The translations under genes were made by a program, and so were the position numbers. A stretch of DNA of 64,000 bases from an uncultured Oscillospiraceae bacterium. GTDB taxonomy: Bacteria; Bacillota; Clostridia; Oscillospirales; Oscillospiraceae. Under the pieces are notes generated by a model, which worked only from the letters and a program-made list of their open reading frames with translations, ran no database searches and was not told the DNA's origin. The stretch is from contig CANQXG010000002.1 in NCBI GenBank assembly GCA_947627735.1, positions 1 to 64,000 on the forward strand. Reading direction: 5' to 3'. Below, piece by piece: positions 25,811 to 34,259 of this stretch; the stretch's first letter is position 1, and each line of letters begins with the position of its first letter.

Positions 25811-27247
25811 TTAATACTTGATGCGCTGGGCGATATAGTCGGCCACCTCGGCCATGGGGATGCGGACCTGCTCCATGGAGTCCCGCTCCCGGACGGTGAC
25901 GCAGCCGTCGGCGGGCACGTCGCCGTCGCCCACGGTCTGGAAGTCCAGGGTGACGCAGAAGGGGGTGCCGATCTCGTCCTGGCGGCGATAGCGCTTGCCG
26001 ATGGAGCCGGTCTCGTCGTAGTCGCAGGAGAACTCCTTGGCCAGCTGGGCATACAGCTCCTTCGCCGGGCCGGACAGCACGTCCTTCTTCGACAGGGGCA
26101 GCACCGCGCACTTGTAGGGCGCCAGCTGGGGATGCAGGTGCAGCACCGTGCGCACGTCGGGGTTGCCCTTCTTGTCCACGCCCACCTGCTCCTCGTCGTA
26201 GGCGTCGATGAGGAAGGCCAGCATCACCCGGTCCGCGCCCAGACTGGGTTCGATGACGTAGGGGATGAAGCCCTCGGCCATGCCCTCTTCCTTGTATTCC
26301 ATCTTCTCGCCGGAGAAGGTCTGGTGCTGGGTCAGGTCGTAGTCGGTCCGGTCGGCGATGCCCCACAGCTCGCCCCAGCCGAAGGGGAACAGGTACTCGA
26401 AGTCCGTGGTGGCCTTGGAGTAGAAGCTCAGCTCCTCGGGGGTGTGGTCACGCAGGCGCAGATACTCGTCCGTCATGCCCAGCTCCAGCAGCCACTTGTG
26501 GCAGAAGTTCCGCCAGTAGTCGAACCACTCCAGGTCCGTGCCCGGGGCGCAGAAGAACTCCAGCTCCATCTGCTCGAACTCCAGGATGCGGAAGGTGAAG
26601 TTGCCCGGGGTGATCTCGTTGCGGAAGCTCTTGCCGATCTGGCAGATGCCGAAGGGCAGCTTTTTGCGGGTGGTGCGCAGCACGCTCTTATAATCGACGA
26701 AGATGCCCTGGGCGGTCTCCGGGCGCAGATACACGTCCGTGCCGGACTCCTGGGTGACGCCCTGGTGGGTCTTGAACATGAGGTTGAATTTCTTGATGTC
26801 GGAGAAATCCGTGGCGCCGCAGCCGGGGCAGGGGATCTTCTTCTCCCGGATATAGTCCACCATCTCGTCGTTGGTCAGGGCCTCCACGTTGATGTCGGTG
26901 CCCGTTTCCTTGGCCCACTCCTCGATGAGCTTGTCGGCGCGGTGACGGCGCTTGCAGCTCTTGCAGTCGATGAGGGGGTCGTTGAAGTTGGTCACGTGGC
27001 CGGAGGCCTCCCACACCCGGGGGTTCATCAGGATGCCGGCGTCCAGGCCCACGTTGTAGGGACTCTCCTGGACGAACTTCTTCCACCAGGCGTTTTTCAC
27101 GTTCTGCTTCATCAGAACGCCCAGCGGGCCGTAATCCCAGGAGTTGGCCAGGCCGCCGTAGATCTCGGATCCGGCGAAGATGAAGCCCCTGTTCTTGCAC
27201 AGGGCGACGATCTTTTCCATCGTCTTGTCTTGGGCGTGCATGCGCAT
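25811..27247 (-). CDS. glyQS: Glycyl-tRNA synthetase, homodimeric type
   Basis: 478 aa. It belongs to the alpha2 (eukaryote/Gram-positive type) class II enzyme. [18 protein letters not shown] is the N-terminal signature, FRNEITP motif 2 and the C-terminal anticodon-binding domain ([15 protein letters not shown]) are complete. A small insertion with CPGC (about 115-118) could hold zinc. It charges tRNA-Gly in the cytoplasm. The ATG follows GGAG by ten bases and lies a few bases after the yfbR stop. Confidence 0.95.
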   Translation of the reverse strand: MRMHAQDKTMEKIVALCKNRGFIFAGSEIYGGLANSWDYGPLGVLMKQNVKNAWWKKFVQESPYNVGLDAGILMNPRVWEASGHVTNFNDPLIDCKSCKRRHRADKLIEEWAKETGTDINVEALTNDEMVDYIREKKIPCPGCGATDFSDIKKFNLMFKTHQGVTQESGTDVYLRPETAQGIFVDYKSVLRTTRKKLPFGICQIGKSFRNEITPGNFTFRILEFEQMELEFFCAPGTDLEWFDYWRNFCHKWLLELGMTDEYLRLRDHTPEELSFYSKATTDFEYLFPFGWGELWGIADRTDYDLTQHQTFSGEKMEYKEEGMAEGFIPYVIEPSLGADRVMLAFLIDAYDEEQVGVDKKGNPDVRTVLHLHPQLAPYKCAVLPLSKKDVLSGPAKELYAQLAKEFSCDYDETGSIGKRYRRQDEIGTPFCVTLDFQTVGDGDVPADGCVTVRERDSMEQVRIPMAEVADYIAQRIKY

Positions 27248-27251
27248 AGTA

Positions 27252-27875
27252 TCAGTTCTCCTTTTCGGATATTGTATTCAGTGCGGGTTCGCGATAGTCC
27301 ATCGTCCCCAGCTCGTCCAGCGTCCGCTCGAAGGCGGGGATGAAATGGGCGATGAAGTAGTCCACCTCGGGCATGGCGTATTCCCGGAGGGTGCGCAGGG
27401 TGCGCTCCTCCGCCTGGAGAAATTCGTCGTTGCCCGCCCGGCGCTCCTCGATGCACTTGATATAGGCGGCCAGCTTGTCGGCGGCCTTCACCAGGCTCTT
27501 CAGCGCCGGCTCCGGCTCAGCCAGCAGTCCTGCGTAGGCCGGGCGCAGGGCCGGGGGCAGGGTGTTCAGAAGCTTTTCCGACGCCTCGGCCTCCACCTGC
27601 CGGTAGGCGGCCATGATGTCCGGGTTGCGGTACTTGATGGGGGTGGGCAGGTCCCCGGTGAGGATCTCCCCGGCGTCGTGGAACAATGCCGCGGCAGCCG
27701 CGGCGTTGGGGTCGCAGGGCACGGCGAACACGTCCCGTCGGATCACCGCCAGCGCGTGGGCCAGCACCGCCACCATGTGGCTGTGCTCCTGGACGTTCTC
27801 CGGCGTCACCGAGCGCATCAGCGCCCAGCGGCCGATGTTCTTCATCCTGGCGATGAGGGCGTAAAAGCTGTCCAC
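27252..27875 (-). CDS. yfbR: HD-domain 5'-deoxynucleotidase YfbR-like
   Basis: 207 aa. [11 protein letters not shown], the metal motif [23 protein letters not shown] and [10 protein letters not shown] match YfbR. That enzyme dephosphorylates deoxyribonucleoside 5'-monophosphates at an HD metal site. The GTG start follows GGGAGG by about 12 bases. It is transcribed with glyQS (four-base gap). Its promoter is divergent from the O-antigen-ligase operon. Confidence 0.9.
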   Translation of the reverse strand: MDSFYALIARMKNIGRWALMRSVTPENVQEHSHMVAVLAHALAVIRRDVFAVPCDPNAAAAAALFHDAGEILTGDLPTPIKYRNPDIMAAYRQVEAEASEKLLNTLPPALRPAYAGLLAEPEPALKSLVKAADKLAAYIKCIEERRAGNDEFLQAEERTLRTLREYAMPEVDYFIAHFIPAFERTLDELGTMDYREPALNTISEKEN

Positions 27876-27913
27876 GGAACAGGCGGGCCTCCCTTCCCTG
27901 CAAAGTACCCTAT

Positions 27914-27942
27914 ACTATATCATATTATTTTCCGGTTTTCAA
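27914..27942 (-). promoter_or_regulatory. Promoter of yfbR-glyQS
   Basis: On the minus strand TTGAAA and TATAGT are spaced 17 bases. It is immediately back to back with the promoter at 27947-27975. Confidence 0.65.
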
Positions 27943-27946
27943 TGCC

Positions 27947-27975
27947 TTGTGCTTCCCGCGGGGCCAATGTATAAT
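27947..27975 (+). promoter_or_regulatory. Promoter of the O-antigen-ligase/radical SAM operon
   Basis: TTGTGC and TATAAT are spaced 17 bases, about 28 bases before the start codon at 28003. Confidence 0.7.
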
Positions 27976-28002
27976 ATGGGCAGCGGAAAAGGAGCGCGCG
28001 AG

Positions 28003-29346
28003 ATGGACTTCCCCTTCCTGAACAGGGCCCGGTGGGTCACGGACAAGTACATACTGGCCATGCTGGGACTGTTCCCGCTGTACGTGGGCTTTCAGGGCTA
28101 TCACGCCATCACCGAGGCGAAGCTGGCCTTCTGCGCCTGGGCCACCGGGCTGTGGGCGGCGGCGGTGCTGGTGATGATTCTCTGCGGGCTGATCGCCGGG
28201 GAGCGGTACCGGCTGGATATCCGGCCGGCCCACATGGCGGTGGGGCTGTTTCTGGCGGTGAGCGCCCTGTCCGCCATGGCGTCGGAGTACGGCGGGACGT
28301 GCCTGGTGGGGGCGGCCCGGTATAACGGCTATCTGACCACGCTGCTGTACGGGGCGGTCTTTTTCGGCGTGTCCCAGCTGGGGACGCCCCGGCGGCGGTA
28401 CGTGTGGGCCATGGGCCTGAGCGCGGCGGTGTGCTGCGCCATCGCGTTTTTGCAGCTCATGGGCCTGGACCCCTTCTGGTTTTACCCGGAGGGGACGGAT
28501 TATTATGACAAATACGTGGCCTACAACAGCGCCTTCCTGGGCACCATCGGCAACACGGGGCTGCTGGCGGCCTATCTGTGCCTGGCGGCGCCGCTGACGG
28601 CGGTGTACGGGGCACTGAGCCGGCATCGCAGCGACAGGCTGCTGTTCATCCCGGCGGGGATGAGCCTGGTGACGCTGGCGCTGTGCGACGTGGACGCGGG
28701 GGTGCTGGCCATGGCGGGCTGCGCCCTGGCGGCGGCGCCCATAGCCATCCGGGACCGGCGGGCGGCCCGCGTCGCCGGCGGGATCAGCGGCGGGCTGGTC
28801 GCCGGGGGCCTGGCGGGGCTGTGGTTCTGGCCGGGGAAGAGCGGCACCCTCTACGAGATGCACCAGGTGCTCCACGGCCACATGGCCGACGAGTTCGGCT
28901 CCCACCGGGGGCAGATATGGAAGCGGTGCTGGGAGCTGTTCAAGCAACAGCCCTGGCTGGGGGGCGGACCGGGCACCGGCGCGCTCCGCTTCGACATCCA
29001 GTGGTACAGCGACGTCCGCCAGGCGGCCAGCAGCGTGGACAACGCCCACAACGTCTACCTGGGCTATCTGGTGGACATCGGCGTGTTCGGCGCGGCGGCC
29101 TATGTCGCCGCCGTCGGCCTGAGCCTTATCACGTGGATAAAGCGCCGGCGGAAGGACGCCCTGTACCCGGCGGTGGGGGCGGCGTTTTTCGCCTACGCCA
29201 TCCAGGACTTCTTCGGCCTGGGCCTGATCCTCACCGAGCCGATGTTCTGGCTCATATGGGGGCTGCTGGAGTCCCGGCCGGAGGCGCGGGAGGAGATGGG
29301 AGGACAGCTTGAACAAGACGAGAGTATTGCTGATCGCGTTTTATAA
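28003..29346 (+). CDS. O-antigen ligase (WaaL/Wzy_C) family membrane protein
   Basis: 447 aa with about ten membrane segments and a long loop before the last segments. That loop contains FKQQPWLGGGPGTGALRF and DNAHNVYLGYLVDIG, the family pattern with the functional Arg/His region. Members join or polymerise lipid-linked glycans at the outer membrane face. A Gram-positive host suggests teichoic-type or capsular glycan, or another acceptor. AAAGGAG precedes the ATG at 28003. The 3' end overlaps the radical SAM gene by 38 bases. Confidence 0.8.
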   Translation: MDFPFLNRARWVTDKYILAMLGLFPLYVGFQGYHAITEAKLAFCAWATGLWAAAVLVMILCGLIAGERYRLDIRPAHMAVGLFLAVSALSAMASEYGGTCLVGAARYNGYLTTLLYGAVFFGVSQLGTPRRRYVWAMGLSAAVCCAIAFLQLMGLDPFWFYPEGTDYYDKYVAYNSAFLGTIGNTGLLAAYLCLAAPLTAVYGALSRHRSDRLLFIPAGMSLVTLALCDVDAGVLAMAGCALAAAPIAIRDRRAARVAGGISGGLVAGGLAGLWFWPGKSGTLYEMHQVLHGHMADEFGSHRGQIWKRCWELFKQQPWLGGGPGTGALRFDIQWYSDVRQAASSVDNAHNVYLGYLVDIGVFGAAAYVAAVGLSLITWIKRRRKDALYPAVGAAFFAYAIQDFFGLGLILTEPMFWLIWGLLESRPEAREEMGGQLEQDESIADRVL

Positions 29347-30808
29347 CCGCAAGGCCCTGGGCGTACGGTATCTGGAGGCGGCGCTGCTGCGCGCCGGCCA
29401 CGACGTGCGCACGGTCTATTATAAGGATTTCAACAGCGTCCATCCCCGCCAGACCACCGACGGGGAGCTGGCCCTGCTGAAAAAGGAGATCGCCGCCTAC
29501 GGCCCGGCGCTGATCGGCCTGTCCGCCATGAGTTCCATGTACCTGGACACGGTCAACGCCGTCATGGAGATGATCGCCGGCAGCTTTTCCATCCCCATGG
29601 TCTGCGGCGGCGCCTTCGCCAGCATGTTCCCCGACTACTTCCTCCGCCGGGGGGCGCAGTTCGTGATCCGCAGCGACGGGGAGAACCCCACCTGCCTGCT
29701 GGCGGACGCCCTGGCCAGCGGCACGGCGTGGGAGGACATCCCCAGCCTGTGCTACATGAAGGACGGGGCGGTGGTCGCCAATGAGATCGGCGGCCTTCTC
29801 AACGACATCGACGGCTACGGCATCCCCGTCATCCACAGCCATAACGCCTGCTTCATCGACGGCGACCGGGTGCGGGAGGGGGACCCCCAGCTGGGCACCC
29901 GCAGCTATGAGGTGATCGCGTCCAGGGGCTGCCCCTTCAACTGCTCCTACTGCTGCTGCCGCAATCTGCGCCAGCTTCTGCCCAAGGGCATCAGCGGTGT
30001 GCGCACCCGCTCGGTGGACAGCGTCATCCGGGAGCTGACCGAGGCGAAGAAGCAGTGCCGCCATATCGCCTTCATCCACTTCTACGACGAGATATTCCCC
30101 GACCTGCCCGGGTGGGTGGACCAGTTCGTCCGGGAGTACAAGCGGCACATCGGCCTGCCCTTCACCATCTGGACGCACCCCAAGAGGGTGGACGGCGAGG
30201 TGCTGCAAAAGCTGGTGGACGTGGGCCTGACCGAGGTGATCATGGGCATCCAGTCCGGCTCGGAGCGCATCCGCCGGGACGTGTTCCACCGCTACGAGAC
30301 CCAGCAGGACATCCTGGACGCGGTGCACACCATCCGCCGGTCCGGCGTGTTCTGGTGCAGCTATGACTTCATGCTCCAGCACCCCTTCGAGACCATCGAG
30401 GATCTGAAGGAGAGCTACTGGCTGGCCAAGGAGATGGACGGGCCTTACGAGCTGCAGCTGCACGGGCTGAACTTCCTGCCGGGGACGGACATCGTGCCCA
30501 TGGCGGTGGACGCCGGGTACTACACCCGGGAGGAGATGGACGCGATCATGTTCGCGCCCATGGAGGAGCAGTTCGGCGCCTACTGGAAGCAGAACACCTC
30601 CCGGGAGAGCGAGCTGTGGTATAAGATGCTGTACTGCCTGCAGTTCAAGTCCCTGCGGGGCCGGATCGAGTCGTTTGAGAGCGACGTCGCCGCCCACGGC
30701 GGGGAGATCGACTCCCTCTATACCCTGGGCCAGAAGCTGAGCCGGGTCCGGTACGTGTACAAAAAATCCCGGGTGGTGCTGAAGAGATACACGGGGATAG
30801 GCCGATGA
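29309..30808 (+). CDS. B12-binding-like radical SAM protein
   Basis: 499 aa, starting at TTG after GGGAGG inside the end of the previous gene. Residues 1 to about 140 resemble a cobalamin-binding Rossmann domain (VLLIAFYNRKALGVRYLEA, SAMSSMYLDT) but lack the DxHxxG base-off histidine motif. The radical SAM cysteines CPFNCSYC are near 209-216, with an extra CC next to them, followed by a TIM-barrel (IMGIQSGSERIRRD). Such enzymes do methylations or rearrangements on cofactors, lipids or glycans. It overlaps the methyltransferase by four bases. Confidence 0.8.
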   Translation: MNKTRVLLIAFYNRKALGVRYLEAALLRAGHDVRTVYYKDFNSVHPRQTTDGELALLKKEIAAYGPALIGLSAMSSMYLDTVNAVMEMIAGSFSIPMVCGGAFASMFPDYFLRRGAQFVIRSDGENPTCLLADALASGTAWEDIPSLCYMKDGAVVANEIGGLLNDIDGYGIPVIHSHNACFIDGDRVREGDPQLGTRSYEVIASRGCPFNCSYCCCRNLRQLLPKGISGVRTRSVDSVIRELTEAKKQCRHIAFIHFYDEIFPDLPGWVDQFVREYKRHIGLPFTIWTHPKRVDGEVLQKLVDVGLTEVIMGIQSGSERIRRDVFHRYETQQDILDAVHTIRRSGVFWCSYDFMLQHPFETIEDLKESYWLAKEMDGPYELQLHGLNFLPGTDIVPMAVDAGYYTREEMDAIMFAPMEEQFGAYWKQNTSRESELWYKMLYCLQFKSLRGRIESFESDVAAHGGEIDSLYTLGQKLSRVRYVYKKSRVVLKRYTGIGR

Positions 30809-31647
30809 AGGCGCTGCTGCTGTGGCTGAACCGGCTGTTCCCCCTGCCGGAGCACCCCCTGAACCTGCAAAACGCGGGGACGGAGTCCTACGCCATGTGG
30901 CAGTACGGGAAGGGCGCCGACACGGTCCGGCTGTTTTCGGAGCGGTACGCGCCGGAGGCGATGTTCCGGGACAGGGACGTGTGCGACGTGGGCTGCGGCG
31001 CGGGGGGAAAGAGCCTGTACTATGCCGCCCAGGGGGCGCGGCACGTGACGGGCCTGGACGTGGCGGCGGGCTACGGTCCCCAGGCACAGGCTTTGGCGGA
31101 GGAGCTGGGCCTGGCAGACCGGTTCACCTTCCTGGTCCGGGACGGGGCGGACACCGGCCTGCCGGCGGAGAGCTTCGACACGGTGATGATGAACGACGCC
31201 ATGGAGCACGTGGCCGACCCGGCGGGGGTGCTGGCCGAGTGCGCCCGCATCCTCCGGCCCGGCGGGCGGCTGTATGTGACGTTCCCGCCCTATGGCCACC
31301 CCTACGGTGCCCACATGTCCGACCGGATCGGCATCCCCTGGGTGCATCTGCTGTTCTCCGCAAAGACGCTCATCGCCGCCTATGAGCAGCTGTGCCGGGA
31401 CGTGCCCGACGGGGCGGAGCGGGTGGCCCTGCGCATCGGCCGGAGCGATGACGGGCAGAAGCGGATCACCTATATCAACAAAATGACGCTCCGCCGCTTC
31501 CGTGCCCTGCGGGAGCAGGCGCCCCTGGCGGTGGAATACTACCGGGAGGTGCCTCTGCGGCCGTTCCTGGCCCTGCCGGCAAAGTGTCCCGGGCTGCGGG
31601 AGGTGCTGGTGAAGATGGCGGTGTGCGTGTTCGTCAAACCGGCGTGA
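30805..31647 (+). CDS. Class I SAM-dependent methyltransferase
   Basis: 280 aa. Motif I VCDVGCGAGGKSLYYAA, acidic loop GLDVAAG and FDTVMMNDAMEHV are typical of the Methyltransf_11/25 group. It overlaps the radical SAM gene (ATGA) and ends the operon before a strong hairpin. With the ligase and radical SAM enzyme it suggests modification of a surface glycan or lipid-linked precursor. The substrate is unknown. Confidence 0.8.
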   Translation: MKALLLWLNRLFPLPEHPLNLQNAGTESYAMWQYGKGADTVRLFSERYAPEAMFRDRDVCDVGCGAGGKSLYYAAQGARHVTGLDVAAGYGPQAQALAEELGLADRFTFLVRDGADTGLPAESFDTVMMNDAMEHVADPAGVLAECARILRPGGRLYVTFPPYGHPYGAHMSDRIGIPWVHLLFSAKTLIAAYEQLCRDVPDGAERVALRIGRSDDGQKRITYINKMTLRRFRALREQAPLAVEYYREVPLRPFLALPAKCPGLREVLVKMAVCVFVKPA

Positions 31648-31663
31648 GCGAAAGAAAACAGGA

Positions 31664-31696
31664 AAAGGGCCTGCACAGTGATGTGCAGACCCTTTA
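31664..31696. terminator. Bidirectional terminator between convergent genes
   Basis: The stem AAAGGG-CTGCACA / TGTGCAG-CCCTTT has one internal mismatch and a GTGA loop. A-rich sequence lies on one side and TTTTTG on the other. Confidence 0.75.
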
Positions 31697-31709
31697 GTTT
31701 TTGTTGCTG

Positions 31710-33746
31710 TCAGCCGGCGTTGGAGCTGGAAGGCGGCTGGGTGGGGATGTTGCTGCTGCTGTTGGGATCGGGGGTGGTCGCCGGCGGCTGCGTCGGCGGC
31801 TGTGTCGGCTGCGCCGTGGCCGTGGGGGCGGTGGAGGCAGCGGGCGGGGACTCCCGGGGAGGCGTGGGCGTGGCGCCGGGCGTCTCCGTGCCGGTGCTGC
31901 CGGTGCTGCCGCCGTCAGGCGTGGGCGAGGGACTGGGACTGGGCGAGGGGCTGGGGCTGGGACTGGCCTCCGGCTGGCCGGCCATGAAGGTGGTGCCCGC
32001 GTAGGTGCGCACGATCTGGCCGGTGTACTTGCCGATGAAGCGGATGGTCACGACCACGGTGCTGTTGTTGTACACCTGGGCGGTGACGGTGTAGTCCTGG
32101 CCGCAGGTCAGGATGTTGGCCCCGTCCCGGATGACCATGGTGGTCAGGTCGGTGTCGGCGTTGATGGCGGGGATCACGATCCGGCTGGCCGGCGGCGCGC
32201 CCGCACCCTCGGGAGCGGTCTCGATGTCCTCGTCCAGCTTGAACAGCAGCACCAGCAGGGCGTCGTCCGTGTTGTCCTCGCCGGCGACGGTGAAGTGCAG
32301 CACCTCCCGCTGGGTGGGCTGGGTCTCAGGCGCCGCGCCGCCCAGATAGGCGGGGGCGGGAACACCCTCCTCGGGGGCGGTGCCCGCGGGGAAGTCGGCC
32401 TCGTTCACCTCGTCGGGCAGCATCTCCATGGCGGTGATGTAGTGGCGCTCACCGTCAGTGTAATAGTCCAGGGTGTCCATCTGGGAGCCGTCTGACAGCT
32501 TCGCGGTCTGGATCAGCCACCGGGTGCGGTAGCTGCTGTCGGTGAGGATCACGTTCTCGTTGTTGTCGTCCAGGTTCAGGAAGCTGCCGTTGTTCTCCAT
32601 GGAATAACGGGTGTTGCTGGCGTAATACTCCCCGTCGGTGGTCCACAGCATGCCGGCGGTCACGGCGCCGCCCAGGCACCACTGGCCGTCGTCCGTCTTT
32701 ACCAGGGGCATATCCACGGTGCGCATGTTGGTGCCGTCCAGGTTCAGCAGCACCCGGGCCACAGGGCCGGGGGTCTGCTCGGGGGCGGGAGCGGCCTCGC
32801 CGGCGGTCTCTGCGTCATCGCCGCCCTCGGCGGTCTCCACGAAGGAGAAATCGACGCCGTCCTCCCCGTCGGGGGAGTCGGTGGGCACGGCGGTGGGTTC
32901 GGCCTCGTCGGAGGACTCATCCTCCTCATCGCCGGGCATATCCTGCAGGAAGGCGATCACGTAGGTTTCGTCGTCCTCCATCTTCTCGGCCAGGGTGAAC
33001 ACCCCGTTCTGCACGTCGCTGTACATGCCGTAATCCATGGCCGTGATGGGCGCGGGGGTGGGTTCCGGCGTGGGCACGGGGGTGGGGGTGGGCTCCGCGG
33101 TGGGTTCCGGCGAGGGCGAGGGTTCGGCGGAGATGACCTGGAAGGCGAAGGGGGACAGGTCGTTCACCATGAAGGTGACGGAGTGGTCCCGGATGGTATA
33201 TGTACCCACGGTCTCCCACTCGTTGTCGTGATTATAATGGTGTACGGCCAGGCCGTCCCCGTCGGGCCAGGTGGGGTCGCTGACGGTGACGTACATGGGT
33301 CCCTCCGGGTCCTTCTTGCCGGTCCAGTTGATGTCCAGCAGGACCATGTCCTCCTCGGGAGGCACCACGTCGGGCCGCTGGGTGCCCTGGGTGACGGCGA
33401 TGTTGCCGGACAGGTTCTTGCCGGTGCCGTCGGCGGCGTCGATCTGGGTGGTGATGCCGGGGGCGATGTCGGCCTGGGCGTCGGCGGTGGTGCCGTTCAC
33501 CCGGTCCATGATGTCGCCGCCGAAGACCTGCCAGACCAGATAGCCCAGCGCGGCCACGACCACCAGAAGGATGACGACCAGGACCCAGATCTTCCACTTG
33601 CCCGAGCCGCGGCGGGGCGGCTCCGGGTAGGGATCATAATCATTGTATGCGGGCTCGTAATCGGGCTCGTACTCAGGCTCGCGGCTCCTGCCGCGGGCGG
33701 GCTGTTGCGTTGGCGCAGCGTGCTTCGCCAGATGACTACCAGACAT
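31710..33746 (-). CDS. Large membrane-anchored extracellular protein with Pro/Ser/Thr-rich linkers
   Basis: 678 aa. A cytoplasmic head of about 50 residues with tandem EPEYEPDYEPAY is followed by one membrane helix (about 52-74), so it is probably a type II membrane protein. The outside part has a beta-rich domain (about 105-205), a SPSPEPTAEPTPTPVPTPEP linker, a larger domain (about 225-585) with acidic inserts, and a final low-complexity Ser/Pro/Thr tail. Not recognised as a named family. It lies just before the tRNA pair and is transcribed away from it from its own promoter. Confidence 0.65.
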   Translation of the reverse strand: MSGSHLAKHAAPTQQPARGRSREPEYEPDYEPAYNDYDPYPEPPRRGSGKWKIWVLVVILLVVVAALGYLVWQVFGGDIMDRVNGTTADAQADIAPGITTQIDAADGTGKNLSGNIAVTQGTQRPDVVPPEEDMVLLDINWTGKKDPEGPMYVTVSDPTWPDGDGLAVHHYNHDNEWETVGTYTIRDHSVTFMVNDLSPFAFQVISAEPSPSPEPTAEPTPTPVPTPEPTPAPITAMDYGMYSDVQNGVFTLAEKMEDDETYVIAFLQDMPGDEEDESSDEAEPTAVPTDSPDGEDGVDFSFVETAEGGDDAETAGEAAPAPEQTPGPVARVLLNLDGTNMRTVDMPLVKTDDGQWCLGGAVTAGMLWTTDGEYYASNTRYSMENNGSFLNLDDNNENVILTDSSYRTRWLIQTAKLSDGSQMDTLDYYTDGERHYITAMEMLPDEVNEADFPAGTAPEEGVPAPAYLGGAAPETQPTQREVLHFTVAGEDNTDDALLVLLFKLDEDIETAPEGAGAPPASRIVIPAINADTDLTTMVIRDGANILTCGQDYTVTAQVYNNSTVVVTIRFIGKYTGQIVRTYAGTTFMAGQPEASPSPSPSPSPSPSPTPDGGSTGSTGTETPGATPTPPRESPPAASTAPTATAQPTQPPTQPPATTPDPNSSSNIPTQPPSSSNAG

Positions 33747-33777
33747 AGAATCACTACCTTACGTCAAGGATGCGCCT

Positions 33778-33806
33778 ATTATATATGATTTCCATGGAAA
33801 AAGCAA
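33778..33806 (-). promoter_or_regulatory. Promoter of the large anchored protein gene
   Basis: On the minus strand TTGCTT and TATAAT are spaced 17 bases, about 30 bases before the start codon. Confidence 0.65.
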
Positions 33807-33890
33807 CAAAAAATTACGAAAGTTTGCGAAATGGTAAACGTCCGCCTTCGGCGGGGGTGACAAAATTCCGCCGGAAAGCGATTTTTGGTC

Positions 33891-33919
33891 TTGACAGGGG
33901 GGATAGAAGTTAGTATAAT
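33891..33919 (+). promoter_or_regulatory. Promoter of the tRNA-Asp/tRNA-Thr operon
   Basis: A perfect consensus: TTGACA, 17 bases, TATAAT. It sits 20 bases before the first tRNA. Confidence 0.9.
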
Positions 33920-33939
33920 CATAAAGCTGTTTGAGCCGT

Positions 33940-34016
33940 GGCCGGGTAGTTCAGTCGGTTAGAACGCCGGCCTGTCACGCCGGAGGTCGAGGGTTCAAGT
34001 CCCTTCTCGGTCGCCA
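33940..34016 (+). tRNA. tRNA-Asp (GTC)
   Basis: 77 bases with encoded CCA. The acceptor GGCCGGG pairs with CTCGGTC (two G-U pairs), the anticodon loop CTGTCAC gives GTC, and the T-loop is TTCAAGT. It is directly joined to tRNA-Thr with no spacer. Confidence 0.97.
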
Positions 34017-34092
34017 GCTGCTGTAGCTCAGTCGGTAGAGCGCGTCATTGGTAATGACGAGGTCGGCAGTCCGAATCTGCCCAGCAGCTCCA
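34017..34092 (+). tRNA. tRNA-Thr (GGT), integration target of the element
   Basis: 76 bases with encoded CCA. The acceptor GCTGCTG pairs perfectly with CAGCAGC and the anticodon loop TTGGTAA gives GGT. Bases from 34047 to the 3' end are repeated at 52964-53016. The T-stem here has an A-T pair where the distant copy has G-C, so this 3' half probably came in with the element. The gene remains complete and should be functional. Confidence 0.97.
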
Positions 34093-34099
34093 CAGCAAA
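34047..34099 (+). other. Left attachment site (attL) in tRNA-Thr
   Basis: 53 bases from the anticodon loop through seven bases past CCA match 52964-53016 with only two differences. The two differences form one base pair of the T-stem (A-T here, G-C at the right end). This defines the duplicated core left by tyrosine-recombinase integration. Confidence 0.92.
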
Positions 34100-34130
34100 C
34101 CCCGTAACCGCAATGGTTACGGGGTTTTTC
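34100..34130 (+). terminator. Terminator supplied by the element for the tRNA operon
   Basis: A 10-bp stem (CCCCGTAACC with GGTTACGGGG) is followed by TTTTTC, directly after attL. The original terminator probably lies beyond attR at 53017-53048, with a different stem sequence but the same position. Confidence 0.85.
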
Positions 34131-34160
34131 TATATTTTTCCAGCCATCGGATCATTCAAA

Positions 34161-34182
34161 AAAGACACACCAAAAGACACAC
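34161..34182 (+). repeat. Left integrase arm-type repeats
   Basis: Two direct copies of AAAGACACAC (34161-34170 and 34173-34182) lie 60-80 bases inside attL. The same word occurs three times at the right end (52803-52844). This is the pattern of arm-binding sites of lambda-type integrases; binding is inferred. Confidence 0.65.
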
Positions 34183-34259
34183 GGGGCGCAAAAAACGAGC
34201 CGGACAGGGTCAATCTGTCCGGCCTTTTTATGCTCTTCTCGTCCCCCCATGGGCGGGGT

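Noticed and set aside
27248-27260. T-box leader before glyQS
   Set aside because: glyQS starts a few bases after the yfbR stop, so there is no room for a T-box; none is seen before yfbR either.
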